Assembly (NCBI GenBank): GCA_037179385.1
Contig: CM074184.1
Location: 10,744,001-10,808,000 of the forward strand
DNA: 64,000 bases
Direction: 5' to 3'
Origin: Holothuria scabra
Taxonomy: Eukaryota > Echinodermata > Holothuroidea > Aspidochirotida > Holothuriidae
The translations under genes and the position numbers were made by a program. Position 1 is the first letter of the stretch, and each line of letters starts with the position of its first letter. This document shows, in pieces, positions 51,801-62,418 of the stretch. The notes under the pieces were generated by a model. That model made no database searches. It had not been told where the DNA came from and worked only from the letters and a program-made list of their open reading frames with translations.

Positions 51801-54800
51801 AACAACCTATCCTAGCTGAAAATTTCCTTTTGAACCCTTTGGGGGTATTACCCTTTAAACCCAACCGGTTTTATATGGTACCCTTTGCAAAATGCCTTGG
51901 TATTCAAAGGGTTCCCTTTGGTTGTTCATGGAAATTGGACAAATCTCAAAGGGAATTCTTTACTTACCCTTTGCTTAAACCAAATCCCTTTGGAACCTTT
52001 TGGAACCCATTGAAACCCTTTGGTTAATGGAATTTGGACAAAGGGTCTCAAAGGGAATTTTCTGCCGGGATACCATTCATTTCCAATATCAACATGACGA
52101 GTGATGAAACAAATGAGTGTAACCAAAGAAAACTTACAGTATTACTGTTATGAATGACATCTTCCATTTCTTCCTTCTCAACTGTATATTCTTCCTCCTT
52201 CTTCTGGAATTCCACCGAGAGTGAAAGCCAATTGCTATCTGCCTCTTGAAGTTGTGTTTCTAGTGTTTTGTTTTCCTGAAGATAAAATAAGACCAGTCAT
52301 ACAGCTGTTAAATTTTTACTAAAAAATTAAATGAAAGGGAACCTTAAAAAGTTTGGACAGTACATTGGTTTCAATGTACTAGAATGGACAAGGTACATAC
52401 ATCCACAATGGAACAATCATCCTGCAAGATCAAGATATGTTTGCTGTCCTATTACTGGTGTAACACCCCATCTACTTAAAACCACTGTTGTTCCACAGCA
52501 TCAGTTTTCATCATCAGGATTACATACAAACCGTCAACACAACAAAAATGTACAAACTTAAAGGTCATATTCAGTCACCCCAATTTTGATTGTATCTTAC
52601 TTAAAACATCCCAGTTCCTGAGTGATGCATTTTGATGAGGTAGTTGACGAACACACACAAACCATATAAATTCACCCTGCTGTACAAAATATAGCTATAA
52701 AAGTTACATCAACATTTTTTACATTTACATTATATCTAAGCATCCCATATACTGCAAGTGAGCCATTAAACTGGCAATTTTTCAAAAAATGATTGCCTCC
52801 CCAGGTAACACCAGACACAATAAATATCAAAGTGAATTCCAATGTCCTAATCCAAGAATCAGACCTTTATTTCAAACAAGAATAAAATGATGGGGAAAGA
52901 TAAAACTGAAGGTGACTTTGTAGTAACCGACTCACTTGTGTTAAAGCTTGAATCTTTGATCTATACTGAAGAATTTCATTATCCAACTTTTCCTTCTCAA
53001 TCTGTAGTACTGCCAATCTGAGGGGAAAAAATTGAAATCATTTAAGTTTGTAATTAACCATCACATGTGTAAAACCTTGATGGGTCACATTTGGCACTAG
53101 CTTTTTATTCAATCATACACAGCTATGTGGAAAATTAAGGGTTTTCAAATATTCTGGAGGTAGAATAAAGTGACTTTGGTACATTCCCTATAAAGATTCC
53201 AAGTTGTTTTTTTTTGGGGGGGGGGGGGGGAAATTTTGTAATCCCCCTGTCCAAATGAATATTGCCCAAAATTTTGGGGAGAGGACGATGTCTGCCCCAC
53301 GAGCCCGAGCATTGCTGTAATTATAATAAATGCTCTCAAAAACAACTCATGTTTGAAGTAAACACTTAAACATATTTAACAAGTTAAACAGCCATATATC
53401 TGGGACTAAGAGAGACATCTGGCACAAGTATTAATTCCTCCACTTATCTGACTGAACTAATGATATAATGATAAACAGGATCCAAAGTTTCCGTTGTATA
53501 AAATTCTATCACTTGTGTCTCAAGTATCATTTCCAGGGAAAATTATTTACTTTCAGGAGAGGCAACTACTTTCACAGTAATAATCACAGCCTATTCCACC
53601 TTTCAGGCATATTTGCACACTTGTTACCCAAAATGAAAGCAAAATTTACCTTTGACATTCCTGCACCGTTTTTTTGTTTACCTTCACTTTCAAAGAGACT
53701 GCCTTTACATAAATTATACTAGGCCACAGAACATTTCCCAAACTGAAATCATGGGACAAAGTTTTGGTACGTGCCATTTTGCCTGAAGAAAAATGCAATT
53801 GTAAAGGACTTCTACTCCCAATAATGTATGCCATAATACTTCGTTCTTGTGATTAGAGTAAGGATCTACAGGGATGTTCTAACTGTTACAATACTAGTGA
53901 CTTTTCGATTCAGGATGGTAGAGCAACAGGATGGTGATTTTAACACACATGTTAGTGACATTCTGTCCTGACTGTAGGTCTTCAGGTTTTGAAGACTGCG
54001 GTGAGAGGAAAATTACCATGAAAACCAATGTACCATCCTGTTTCTAGACCGAAGGTTAAATTGGCCGGATGGTCCTTGTGAAAACAAACAGGACGGAGTG
54101 ATGTTTGCTTCTGCTCATGCCCAGTCTAGTTTCTGCTGCACATTCCGTCTTCTTTACCATCCTGAAATCAAAAAGTCCCTACTATAGCCACCCTCAACCT
54201 GAGTATTTCAAAACTTTTCTATAGAATTTCCAAGTTAGAGGGTACATAATAATAAAAGATTGATCAAGACTTGTCACTTTCTTACTCAGGCTAAGTTTCT
54301 AAGAAATTTTCAATATATTTTCAATACAAATAACTACAATAAGGGTGATAATAATAAGTTGATCAAGGCTTGACACTAGGGCAGATATATTATCTACAAT
54401 GTAGATTAAGAACAAAATTGTCCGTGGTAAATTGATCTGCTTAAAGTGATGTAAGGGGTGAATGGTTTACATGCACTACACTAGCAGAAGTGTCAACCTT
54501 TACTTGAATGTAGGGGGGGAGGGACATATGGTCAAATCTATCAAAAATTCACTGTGTAAAAATCTGCAGTCAGCAGGTGTACCTCCATAAAGTGGGGAGG
54601 TGTTCCCCTGTCCCCCAGAATTGACTGTCATTCTCTAAAGGAACCTCCTGTTCTCCAACTACAAAGATATGTGTTGAAGAGTTATCAGGATTTCTCAAAA
54701 TTTACCTGTTTTGTAAAGATTCAGTCTCCTGCTGGAATTCCTTCTCTTTTTTTGTCTGAATATATAAAAGGACAAAAAGGATTGATAAATAAAGGTTATG

Positions 54801-57800
54801 AACCATGTCACACTACCTAATCTACACCTCCTTCAGCATAGTTGCATCAGATACCGTCATGCTTTGTTACTATGGAGGTCATGCACGTGACATCTGCGCC
54901 TTTGAATTTGATCATGTACAGTATGTGTGTTACCAAAACATGGGCACAACAAGACCTTAGAAACAATTGTTGCACAATGAAAGCCTAGATGACGAAATAG
55001 AAAAATGTGCAACATAGTGATGTCAGTGACCTCCATACACATATCAAAACAATGGATAATGGGCATTGATCTGGTTTGTGGATGGGGGAGGGGGAAATTT
55101 TCCAAAAGCTGAAACCATAGATGATGTTTGAGACAGGACAGGTCTATAAGAAATCAACCCACATGATCGATTCTGAGAGCACACATATACACATGCAAAC
55201 AAATACGCATACACACTTACATTGACCAGCGGCATATACACAAAACATTGATAGATGGCACATTATATATGCAGTATTATGATGGTATTATTGTACTTTA
55301 ATAGGCTCAAATCTACGTTGTATCAAAGCCCTAAAGCCACCTGTATACAACGATGTTATACTTCATTTATTCTGCCAGAAATTTTTTTTTAATCAGCTAA
55401 AATTACTAACGGGGGGAAAGCAAAATGATATGATTGCTCCCCACAATACTTTCATTGGTGGAGAAATTGCCCAGCCATCCCCCCCCCCCATCCTACTTAG
55501 CACTTTTTACAATGGGTTAGTTTGAAACACACTCCACAAAGAGCAAAATAGTAGTTTCTAGTCATTTTATAGGAGCACTTCCTGTTTCAGAGAAAAAAAA
55601 TGTGTTTCTCTGTCTTATCATTGAAAATGAAGCTGAAACCATCATGAATGAGCACAACCTTAAAGAGCAAATGCAGTCATCCTAAACTTGTTTTGCAGTA
55701 GCAACTTAATCTCACAACTTTCTGCTTATTTCTCTTCAATGTATCATTCATAATATTTTAAGACCTTAATATTGCGTATTCTAGGCAAACCAAGATGTAA
55801 CTCCTGGTCAGGTTCACATTTTAGGACAAAAAATATTGTCACATGACTCTTAAGAGCCAATCATGAAACAGAACAGTCTACTAAACTACTTCAATTTGGA
55901 AGGGGACTGGTCTTGCCCTTTAAGGGTTGTGTGAGATAAAAAACATAAATGACGCTGCTTGGAATACTGGTTTACACTTCTTGCTCCAGATGTAAATAAA
56001 CTATCATTTCCTGTTTGCTATCCTCTAGCTTGATACTAAAAGCACATACATGACGTTTTGTTTGACTGAAACAATGGCATTAAGCAGGTGCCACTTGTGA
56101 GAGCACAAGGTGGGGGAATAAACATGAAACGGTTTGTGGAAATTGGCAACTGGGAGCCAAATCAGCATCTTCCATGTCAGAAAAAATAACCTTAGCACAA
56201 TCTCGTCAGGAACTGTTCTCAGCATGTATACGCCCATTTAAGCATCTGAAAATGACCATGAAGGTCGACATTTAATAGCATTTTATCTCAAAATAAACTG
56301 AACGGGGATGTAGCCCTTTAGTGAACTTAAAGTAATTTGATTCCCTTTTTGCCAGCACTTATTTCTGGATTTGTTTTATTTAAAGTTGTTATTTGAACCC
56401 TAAAGTTGTTGGACTTCTATTGTACCAGAATGGTAATTGAATGGAATTTGCAGCATGTCTGGGACTAAAATGAACCATCTCTCTGAGTAATAGATGAATC
56501 ATTTTTGAGCAAGGTAAAGGTCAAGAAGACCTGGATTCCTGAAAAATGTGTAAGGATTCAAGTTTGGACTCAACTACTTCCATCCTGGCATATTGCCATA
56601 GATTTCTGGTAACTCACAGTTTAGGGAATCTTATGAGCCCCATTTCTTACTTCCTGTTTCCATATGTATTCTCTACTTGACCACATAATAAATGGCAAAA
56701 ATGGCAACACTAGTGTACGGTATCTTTGGACAGTCAAGTAGGAAAAGATGAAGAGTGAGGGTCCCCTTTGTTGACAGCCTCCCGAGGCCCTCGGAGCTAT
56801 TAAAGGGAAATATTGTGTTCAAAATGCCTCAACACTGCATTAAAAGTAAATAGCTCTAAGTCATTTTCAAATCATTCGGTCTCCACAATAAACCCTAGCA
56901 ATAGCTTCATCTCTTCAAAATGTTATGCACAAGAAGAGGTATGGAAGTTGCATCATTTGAAATGTTGGAAGTTTGTGTGAACAAAATATTCTTGAGCAAC
57001 AAACAACTTCATTTATACCTTAGAGAAACTTTTTTCTTGAAAAGAAGGCTACCATAGTGCCTTACATGTAACCATTTATCACTCTTTGCCAATAAATATT
57101 GGTTTTAAAAGGATGAAATTTCCTTGTAAAACAAACACAGTATTTTCCTTTAACAAGCTTGACAGGGACTTTCTGTGGGTAAGTAGGGATTACATGTGCA
57201 AATAGAAGGAAAGGCAAGAGGCATGTGGGGTGATATGTGAAATAGTTGTATGAATTCCAATCATGATACAATAATTAAAGAGAATTAGGTGCACATATAC
57301 AAAAAAACTTACTATTGCCTGTGAGTACTTTTCTTCTTTCTCCTTCAGAGTCTCCTCCCATCTTTGGTCCAGTTCCTTCACCTGTTCTTCTAAATGTTCT
57401 TTCCTAGAAGACAAAGCAACACAGATTTACAGATCAATTTGACCACAGATCAGTGTCATAGCTACGGGAGTGGTTTGGGGGTTAGAACCCCCCCATGACC
57501 CAACCTTGCAATGCAAAAAACACCTAAAATGGTGGTTTTGTTTCTCTATCCTTAGACTTTTCCCCCATGTCCTGCCCCAACACCCCCTCCTCAAGACACC
57601 AAAACTCTACCCACAGATTCTAGGAAACAAAGCACAGGCAAGGGAGAAAAGGACAAAAGAGTGAATCTGAGCATGGACTTTTTTCTTTTTAAACTACAGC
57701 TTCCATTTTTCCGAAAAACTAATGCTTACTTTTAAAGCCCTGTGTAGGAGGGACCTAACAGCATTTTGCATTTATTTTCTATTTTGACCCTAACATTTTA

Positions 57801-60800
57801 AATGCATCTGGTTCTTCATTTTCAATTTTCTGTTTACATTTAAGAGCAGCAAAAAGATCATATTTCCAGACTTTGGATTATTTCATCTACTTTTTTCACT
57901 AGTTGTTTCCATAGAAAATTATTCTGAGGGAGTGACTCACAACTTGTAGTAAAGAGGTAAACTTAAACAGAATTAAATTGAAGATGAATACTAACATGAT
58001 TACAGATTGAAAACTACCCCTGAAGGTAATGCCTCCCTCTTACATCAATGCAAATTCAAAGACCAATTGAAACATTTAGAGTTGGATTAATCTTCTTGGG
58101 AATCCTCCTGTCATTGCTAAACACCATTTACATGTCAGGCAAACCATGCAATCAATTACTCCCTATCTATGTTGCAACTTTTCAAATGAACAACTTCATC
58201 CAGAAAAATTAAAAAAAAAAAAAACCTCCTCTCTTGAACTCTATGAGGAAAAATAGCCAGGAACTACAAACAACTTGGGAGAGCCTTTAAAGGGAAATGA
58301 CAGATTCCCCAATTTGTAAAAATATAAGTCTTTTCTATTCTATGAGTGGCTCATAAGGATCACATGACAACATTTACTAACTGAATTATGGAATTTATGT
58401 AGTGAAACTCATTGCCCTCCTTTGAATGTGCAATATAGTTTTGAAATATAAAGAAAGGTACTTTGAAGAGAAATTGAGAGATATTAGTAAGAACAAGCTG
58501 TTGTTTCCAAAATACGATCAGGCCAACTGTTGTTACCCCCTGAAAGAAGAGGATAAAGTCATATCAAGTTTTGCTATGTTTGAGGGGTACTTATTCAAAG
58601 CATTTTGTTGAAATTTGCATTGAAATCCAATGTGTGGTTCTCAAGATATGAGTGAGTGAAGTTGTCACATTTTCAACAAACAGTGAACTTGAAGCAAGCA
58701 CGTATGACATCATATCCCCGCATGAATGGACAGTCTTTTGCTTTTCTTTAAACTTTATAGTCTATTTTCTCCTCAACAGTCCCATATTAACAAAATGTGT
58801 CTGCATAAGTGGCATGAAAGCTTTTCAAACTTTGCAATCCCCATGGGGAGGTCCTATTACTATTAAGGTCAAGGATAACAGAAGTAAGAAACCAGAATGC
58901 AAAAATGCATTGAGGTTTCGATGATACATACATGCTCTTTTCAATAAAATGCTACATTTCTTGTAACAACTGGTGACCCAAAGTGACCTTTGACTCCACC
59001 TTTACCAAAATCAATAGGGTTCTTAACTTCTTCCTTACATCATAACGCATCAACATATCAAGCTTGAAACCAATCCAAGCTTCCTACCTTGAGATATTGT
59101 GTTAAAAAGGTTTTCAGGATTTGTCCCCTTCTGACCCCAAATGAACTTTGGCCTCCACCAAAATACAAAGGATTTTTTGTTACATCATAATGCATGAACA
59201 TATCAAGTTTTAAATGAATCCAAGTTTCATACCATGATATATCATGTAAACAAGGATTTCAGGGTTTGACCCCCTGTGAACCCAAATGGCCTTTGACCTT
59301 CACCAAAAGTAAATGGGTTCTTTCTTACATCGTAACGCATCAACACATCAAGTTTGAAATTAATCCAAGTTTCCTATCTAGAGATATAGTGTAAACGAGG
59401 ATTTCAGGGTTTGACCCCATGTGACCCCAAAGGACCTTTGACCTCTATGAAGATAAAACTGTTTTTTTCTTGCATCATAACGCATCAACATATCAAGTTT
59501 GAAATTAATCCAAGTTCCCTATGATGAGATATCGTGTAAACAAGGATTTCAGGGTTTGACCCCATGTGACCCCAAATGACCTTTGACTTCCACCAAAATC
59601 AATAGGGTTCTTCCTTACATCATAACGCATCAGCAAATCAAGTTTGAAATTAATCCAAGTTTTCTACCATGATATATCGTGTAAACAAGGATTTCGGGGT
59701 TTGACCCCCCATGACCCCAAATGACGTTTGACCTCCACCAAAATCAACGGGGTTCTTCCCTACATCATAACGCATATACATATAAAGTTTGAAATTAATC
59801 CAAGATTCTTATCTTAAGATATTGTGTAAACAAGGATTTTGGTTTTGACCCCTGTGACCCCAGATAACCTTTGACCTCGCCCAAAATAAATAGGTTTCTT
59901 CCTCTCAGTATGGGGTATCTGTGTACCAAGTTTGAGAACTGTCAGATCTTCCCTTCTCAAGATATTAAATAAACAAGCAAAGTGTCACAAACACACACAT
60001 GCTCACACACACATACATACACACACACGTCATCATGAATGCATAGGTTTCTCTTTTCACAGAAACCAAAAACAAAGGGAAACAAAGCATTCCTTGTCAA
60101 TGTGAGGAAGTGATATAAACTTTGCTGACCTCAATTACACTTTGGAACACAAAAATAGTACTTTCATTTGCTGATATCTTGAGAAATACATAGATTCGAA
60201 TGAAAATTTCACCACACTGAGTAGATTTAGCTCTTTCACATGTGAAGATTAATTTTTTGCTTAAACACTCCCTATAAAGGAATAGATTCCATGAGACACA
60301 TCTACTATTTTTAATGTAACATACACTACAAATTGCTACAAACTTTAGCAGCAACTCCCCGGTGAAATGGAAGTCAAGCAAAACCAAGCTGAAACCCAAG
60401 ATGATCCATGTCAGTAACTTACTGTTTTTGCAGGTGTGTATTCTCACTCTTTAACCTCTCCTGGACATCCTCTACTCCGGCTTTATCTTTCTCAAGGAAT
60501 GTTAGCTGTGTTTCAAGTTCCCTTACCTAAAAATATATGATGATGATTATATGTCACAAACCACACCACTTTAACGCACATATGATCATAGGAACTGACA
60601 GTGTTTGGTCACACACAGGTCAGGAGACCCCGCTCAACCATTAAATAAAAATGTCACAAATATTTATCACTTCTAAGAATATCAATGTACTCCAAGAATT
60701 GTTTTTCTTTGTTGCACTAACAAAAGTTTCATATTTCTAGCAATATTTCATAGACTGGTAATGAAAGGCAATCCAAAATTAGTCAGACCCACCGTTCTAA

Positions 60801-62411
60801 AGGGATAAGATTCCCACACAAAACAAATTCACTGTTAAGTTAGTTCTAATTGCTTTTCAGGAAGCCAGGAAAGTGTCAAATTTGTCTGTTATAATTCAGG
60901 TATTAAAGAGCAGTTTTTAGTCCTTGATGACCAATGGATATTTTAGCACTGAGAAGTTAGGCTGAATCAACAAATTGGATTAAATAGATCAAATCTGGTT
61001 TCTTTTAAATGCCAAGCTGAGATTAGAAAACTACAGATTCCACAATTTGACCCAGTCCAGCATCATAACCAAGACCAGGGGCCCGTTCCACAAAGAGTTA
61101 CGCACAATCTTAAGTTTGATTCACCATACTTAAGCCAACAGAAAATCATACTTAAGATCGTGCGTAACTCTTTGTGGAACAGGCCCCTGGTTGCTTAAGC
61201 TTGATTGCTTAAAATGTCACTGTGCCTTTTATCTTCTCTTAAACTTTTGAGTTGGTATGCAGTTAATAAGCACATCAACTCACTTGTTGAAAATGAAACT
61301 TGACATTAAATGGCACCAAATAAAACTGCCACTTTCGGTAAATATTTCATAACAACTGAACTTACTTTTTCTCTTCCACAACTATAAAGTACACACCCAA
61401 GCGTCATGAAGTATTTTTTTTTTTTTTTTGTAGCAAGAGGCTTCACTTTCTTCAACCAATCCCCAGTTCAGCAAACATCTTTTCATGACTAGAACATAAT
61501 TCGTCTCTCCAGCCTCACAAGACAAGGAAGGTGGAGAGATGGCAGCCAGGGAAGGAATAAATTTCATTACAGAAGAGCAAAATTAAATTAGGTAAATGGC
61601 AAATTGAAAGATGCAAGAATGGATGGGGGGGGGGGGGGGAGGATGAGGGGTTGAGAAAGTAGCCCCTTTCCTGGATATGGCCTTAGAGTACTTCTCTCAC
61701 CTTCACATAAATCCAATCCCCTTTATTTTTTTCAAGTTGTTCCCATGTTCTCTAAATTGCCCCTCTCCCTGTAGTATCTGTCAACAAAAGCTACAGGCCA
61801 ACTACGCTCCATCATTTAAAATACCTTATCAGTAAGTTCCATGACATCACTATCTGATGCTGCATATTCTCCGTATGCTTCCTCAGCTGCTCCAGATGGA
61901 AGGTTATTGGATGATGTGGATCTGTACAGCTGGCTGCAGATTAAAAAATAGACAACAAGAAAGCTAAAATATATGAAGCCAACATCAAAATTACATACAA
62001 GTAAATTCAACAAAAAGGTGTATATTTAGTACTCGACACACAAAAAAGTAATTTGATGTCTGGAGATGATGAAGCAATATATCTGCTTTTTCAAAATTTG
62101 GCAACAAGTTAACAACCACCATTGTTCATAAGGAAACAAGTTTTTCGTTTCCCACAGGTAAGCTGGGGCAGATATATGCCTACATAGCATTTCAATGTAA
62201 CAAATGCAAATTCTCTGCACTTCCACATTGAAATGTATTATTCTGAAAAAGCAGGGAGTGTACCTATCTTCCACCCAAAGCTCAGCTGATGCTAATCATT
62301 TCAAATACAAAGTTCAATGTCACACAAAAGTTTCAGTGAGATTTCTTTCAAATCTTTTGACCATTCATAACTTACTTTGCAAATTCTTGGGATGATATTC
62401 TTCTGTTTTGA
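45705..62411 (-). CDS. RAB11FIP3/4: Rab11-FIP3/4-like (class II Rab11 family-interacting) protein, C-terminal ten exons
   Basis: Class II Rab11-FIPs are homodimeric coiled-coil effectors that link Rab11 (and Arf) to recycling endosomes and to membrane delivery in cytokinesis. Ten exons can be joined on the minus strand: 62376-62411, 61825-61933, 60423-60526, 57313-57403, 54706-54755, 52936-53017, 52138-52275, 50341-50493, 47291-47437 and 45705-45875. All junctions are GT/AG, the phases fit, and the product is 359 residues with no stop. In order it shows an RRISS-containing Ser-rich stretch (residues 1-25), an acidic patch running into DVMELTDKV (about 30-49), Glu/Lys/Gln-rich coiled coil (49-300), and a C-terminal amphipathic helix with LRTYIGKIL..VIERHPGLLEI (318-339) that resembles the Rab-binding domain. 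It ends in a short Ser-rich tail. The RRISS segment, the coil and the terminal helix in this order fit FIP3/FIP4 as I know the family. EF hands, if present, lie beyond 64000. The alternative is another long coiled-coil protein, but the terminal helix argues against that. The gene structure is seen in the sequence; the family name is recognition from memory. Confidence 0.75.
46862..47090. repeat. diverged third copy of the intronic repeat at 49.4 kb
   Basis: It aligns with 49387-49605 through CCCTGNAATCCTCTGCTTT, GATTGTTTGCTTCA, TTTCCTTATCTTTGCTTATG and CTGCATTTGGTAATT. It lies in the intron between the last two coding exons. Confidence 0.6.
47158..47205. repeat. 24-bp direct tandem duplication
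   Basis: ACTTTATATCAAGAATTATT plus CACA or CACAA occurs twice back to back about 80 bases downstream of exon i on the minus strand, a simple replication-slippage duplication. Confidence 0.75.
47291..47437 (-). CDS. RAB11FIP3/4: FIP-like gene, exon i
   Basis: The acceptor is ATCTTCACAG and the donor GTAAAA. It has 49 codons, phase 0-0. It encodes ENQQLKDTNDEINVQLLNSS, then VQIGKSLLHKGVSRKESFAS and EMETSSKDE. The Ser-rich SRKESFAS segment just before the final helix resembles the linker that precedes the Rab-binding domain in FIP proteins, where phosphorylation is known for some members. Confidence 0.73.
48361..48801. repeat. 440-bp intronic direct repeat, copy 1
   Basis: It begins AAGGCTACCACATTTAAA and continues for about 440 bases nearly identical to the copy at 49032, separated by about 230 unique bases. 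It lies in the intron between exons i and h. Both copies hold the same 68-codon minus-strand frame, which is explained by the duplication. Confidence 0.85.
49032..49473. repeat. 440-bp intronic direct repeat, copy 2
   Basis: It is the near-identical partner of 48361-48801 at an offset of 671 bases. Beyond 49473 it continues into sequence shared with the 46.9-kb copy, so the full repeat is longer than the recent duplication. Confidence 0.85.
50341..50493 (-). CDS. RAB11FIP3/4: FIP-like gene, exon h
   Basis: The acceptor is TTGAAACAG and the donor GTAAGA. It has 51 codons, phase 0-0. It encodes MIDNLTRQLETIQANHQTEL, then EMKESLMRSPSIADLPSRYQ and ELQQEVKKLRK. The RSPSIADLPS insert breaks the heptads and offers Ser-Pro sites, so it is likely a flexible hinge between two coils. 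The initial Met is internal. Confidence 0.74.
51808..52072. repeat. CCCTTTGG-rich palindromic element
   Basis: The left end TATCCTAGCTGAAAATTTCC pairs with the right end, whose complement is TATCCCGGCAGAAAATTCCC. The interior repeats ACCCTTTGG, CCTTTGGAACC and their complement CAAAGGG many times. It ends 66 bases from the donor of exon g. No TSD is obvious. Confidence 0.6.
52138..52275 (-). CDS. RAB11FIP3/4: FIP-like gene, exon g
   Basis: The acceptor is TTTTATCTTCAG and the donor GTAAGT. It has 46 codons, phase 0 at both ends. It encodes ENKTLETQLQEADSNW, then SLSVEFQKKEEEYTVEKEEM and EDVIHNSNT. Because it is symmetric (0-0) it could be skipped without a frameshift. Confidence 0.74.
52936..53017 (-). 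CDS. RAB11FIP3/4: FIP-like gene, exon f
   Basis: The acceptor is TTTTTTCCCCTCAG, with a strong polypyrimidine tract, and the donor is GTGAGT. It encodes LAVLQIEKEKLDNEILQYRS then KIQALTQ, coiled coil. The first base completes the Arg codon begun in exon e, and the exon ends in phase 0. Confidence 0.73.
54706..54755 (-). CDS. RAB11FIP3/4: FIP-like gene, exon e (50 nt)
   Basis: The acceptor is TATATATTCAG and the donor GTAAAT. It encodes TKKEKEFQQETESLQN plus two bases of an Arg codon. It is short, but its phase fits both neighbours (phase 0 in, phase 2 out) and it keeps the charged coiled-coil composition. Confidence 0.68.
55660..55923 (-). mobile_element. TTAA-type MITE, copy 2
   Basis: It is flanked by TTAA and matches 2806-3072 in inverse orientation over most of its length. 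The ends are TTAAAGAGCAAATGCAGTC and, inverted, TTAAAGGGCAAGACCAGTC. It is intronic to the FIP-like gene. Confidence 0.65.
57313..57403 (-). CDS. RAB11FIP3/4: FIP-like gene, exon d
   Basis: The acceptor is TTGTCTTCTAG and the donor GTAAGT. It encodes KEHLEEQVKELDQRWEETL followed by KEKEEKYSQAI, a charged coiled coil. The first base completes the split Gln codon and the end is phase 0. A hAT-like MITE begins 47 bases upstream of the exon, so the branch point probably lies in the short remaining intron segment. Confidence 0.75.
57451..57610 (+). mobile_element. 160-bp hAT-like MITE near exon d
   Basis: It starts CAGTGTCATAGCTACGGG and is flanked by the 8-bp duplication CCACAGAT (57443-57450 and 57611-57618). 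It is homologous in inverse to 19485-19651. Its right end has diverged from the expected TIR. Confidence 0.65.
58287..58500 (+). mobile_element. partial copy of the TTAA-type MITE
   Basis: It starts TTAAAGGGAAATGACAG and shares CTTTGAATGTGCAATAT and TACTTTGAAGAGAAAT with copy 1 at 2806. The opposite terminus is not found; the sequence runs on into unrelated DNA. Confidence 0.45.
58960..60067 (+). mobile_element. Helentron-like element with seven ~144-bp units (H4)
   Basis: Seven tandem units are spaced 141-161 bases (motif starts near 58983, 59144, 59285, 59428, 59575, 59719 and 59863). Each carries GGTTCTT...ACATCATAACGCAT and a TGACCTTTGACC variant. A CA tract (59990-60028) and a terminal hairpin, GGTTTCT (60046-60052) with AGAAACC (60061-60067), follow. 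It is a different subfamily from H1-H3, with another hairpin, sitting in the intron between exons d and c. Confidence 0.65.
60423..60526 (-). CDS. RAB11FIP3/4: FIP-like gene, exon c
   Basis: The acceptor is TTTTTAG and the donor GTAAGT. It encodes VRELETQLTFLEKDKAGVED and continues as VQERLKSENTHLQK. Leu/Val/Ile at heptad spacing and abundant Glu/Lys mark it as coiled coil. It ends with two bases of a Gln codon. Confidence 0.72.
61076..61189. mobile_element. near-perfect hairpin MITE, 114 bp
   Basis: The left arm starts CAGGGGCCCGTTCCACAAAG and runs 39 bases to CTTAAG. The right arm is its inverse with about two mismatches, and the loop is about 36 bases. It lies in the intron between exons c and b and would fold into a long stem in the pre-mRNA. 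Confidence 0.8.
61825..61933 (-). CDS. RAB11FIP3/4: FIP-like gene, exon b
   Basis: The acceptor is CTGCAG at 61934-61939 and the donor GTATTT ends the exon after an AAG codon. It encodes a Ser/Asn-rich stretch (YRSTSSNNLPSG), an acidic AEEAYGEY patch and SDSDVMELTDK. It starts with one base completing a codon and ends in phase 0. The change from Ser-rich linker to heptad-like sequence marks the start of the coiled coil. Confidence 0.72.
62376..62411 (-). CDS. RAB11FIP3/4: FIP-like gene, exon a (36 nt, first recognised)
   Basis: The acceptor is TTTTCAG at 62412-62418 and the donor GTAAGT at 62370-62375. It starts with the last base of a split codon and encodes QNRRISSQEFA plus two bases of an Asn codon completed by the next exon. 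A basic RRISS block just before the coiled coil is typical of FIP3/4. The upstream exon is not identified. Confidence 0.65.
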
Positions 62412-62418
62412 CTGAAAA

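Noticed and set aside
58960..59960. Regularly spaced repeats resembling a CRISPR array
   Set aside because: Units are ~144 bp with no short repeat/unique spacer alternation, in eukaryotic DNA, ending in a CA tract and hairpin; this is a satellite-bearing mobile element.
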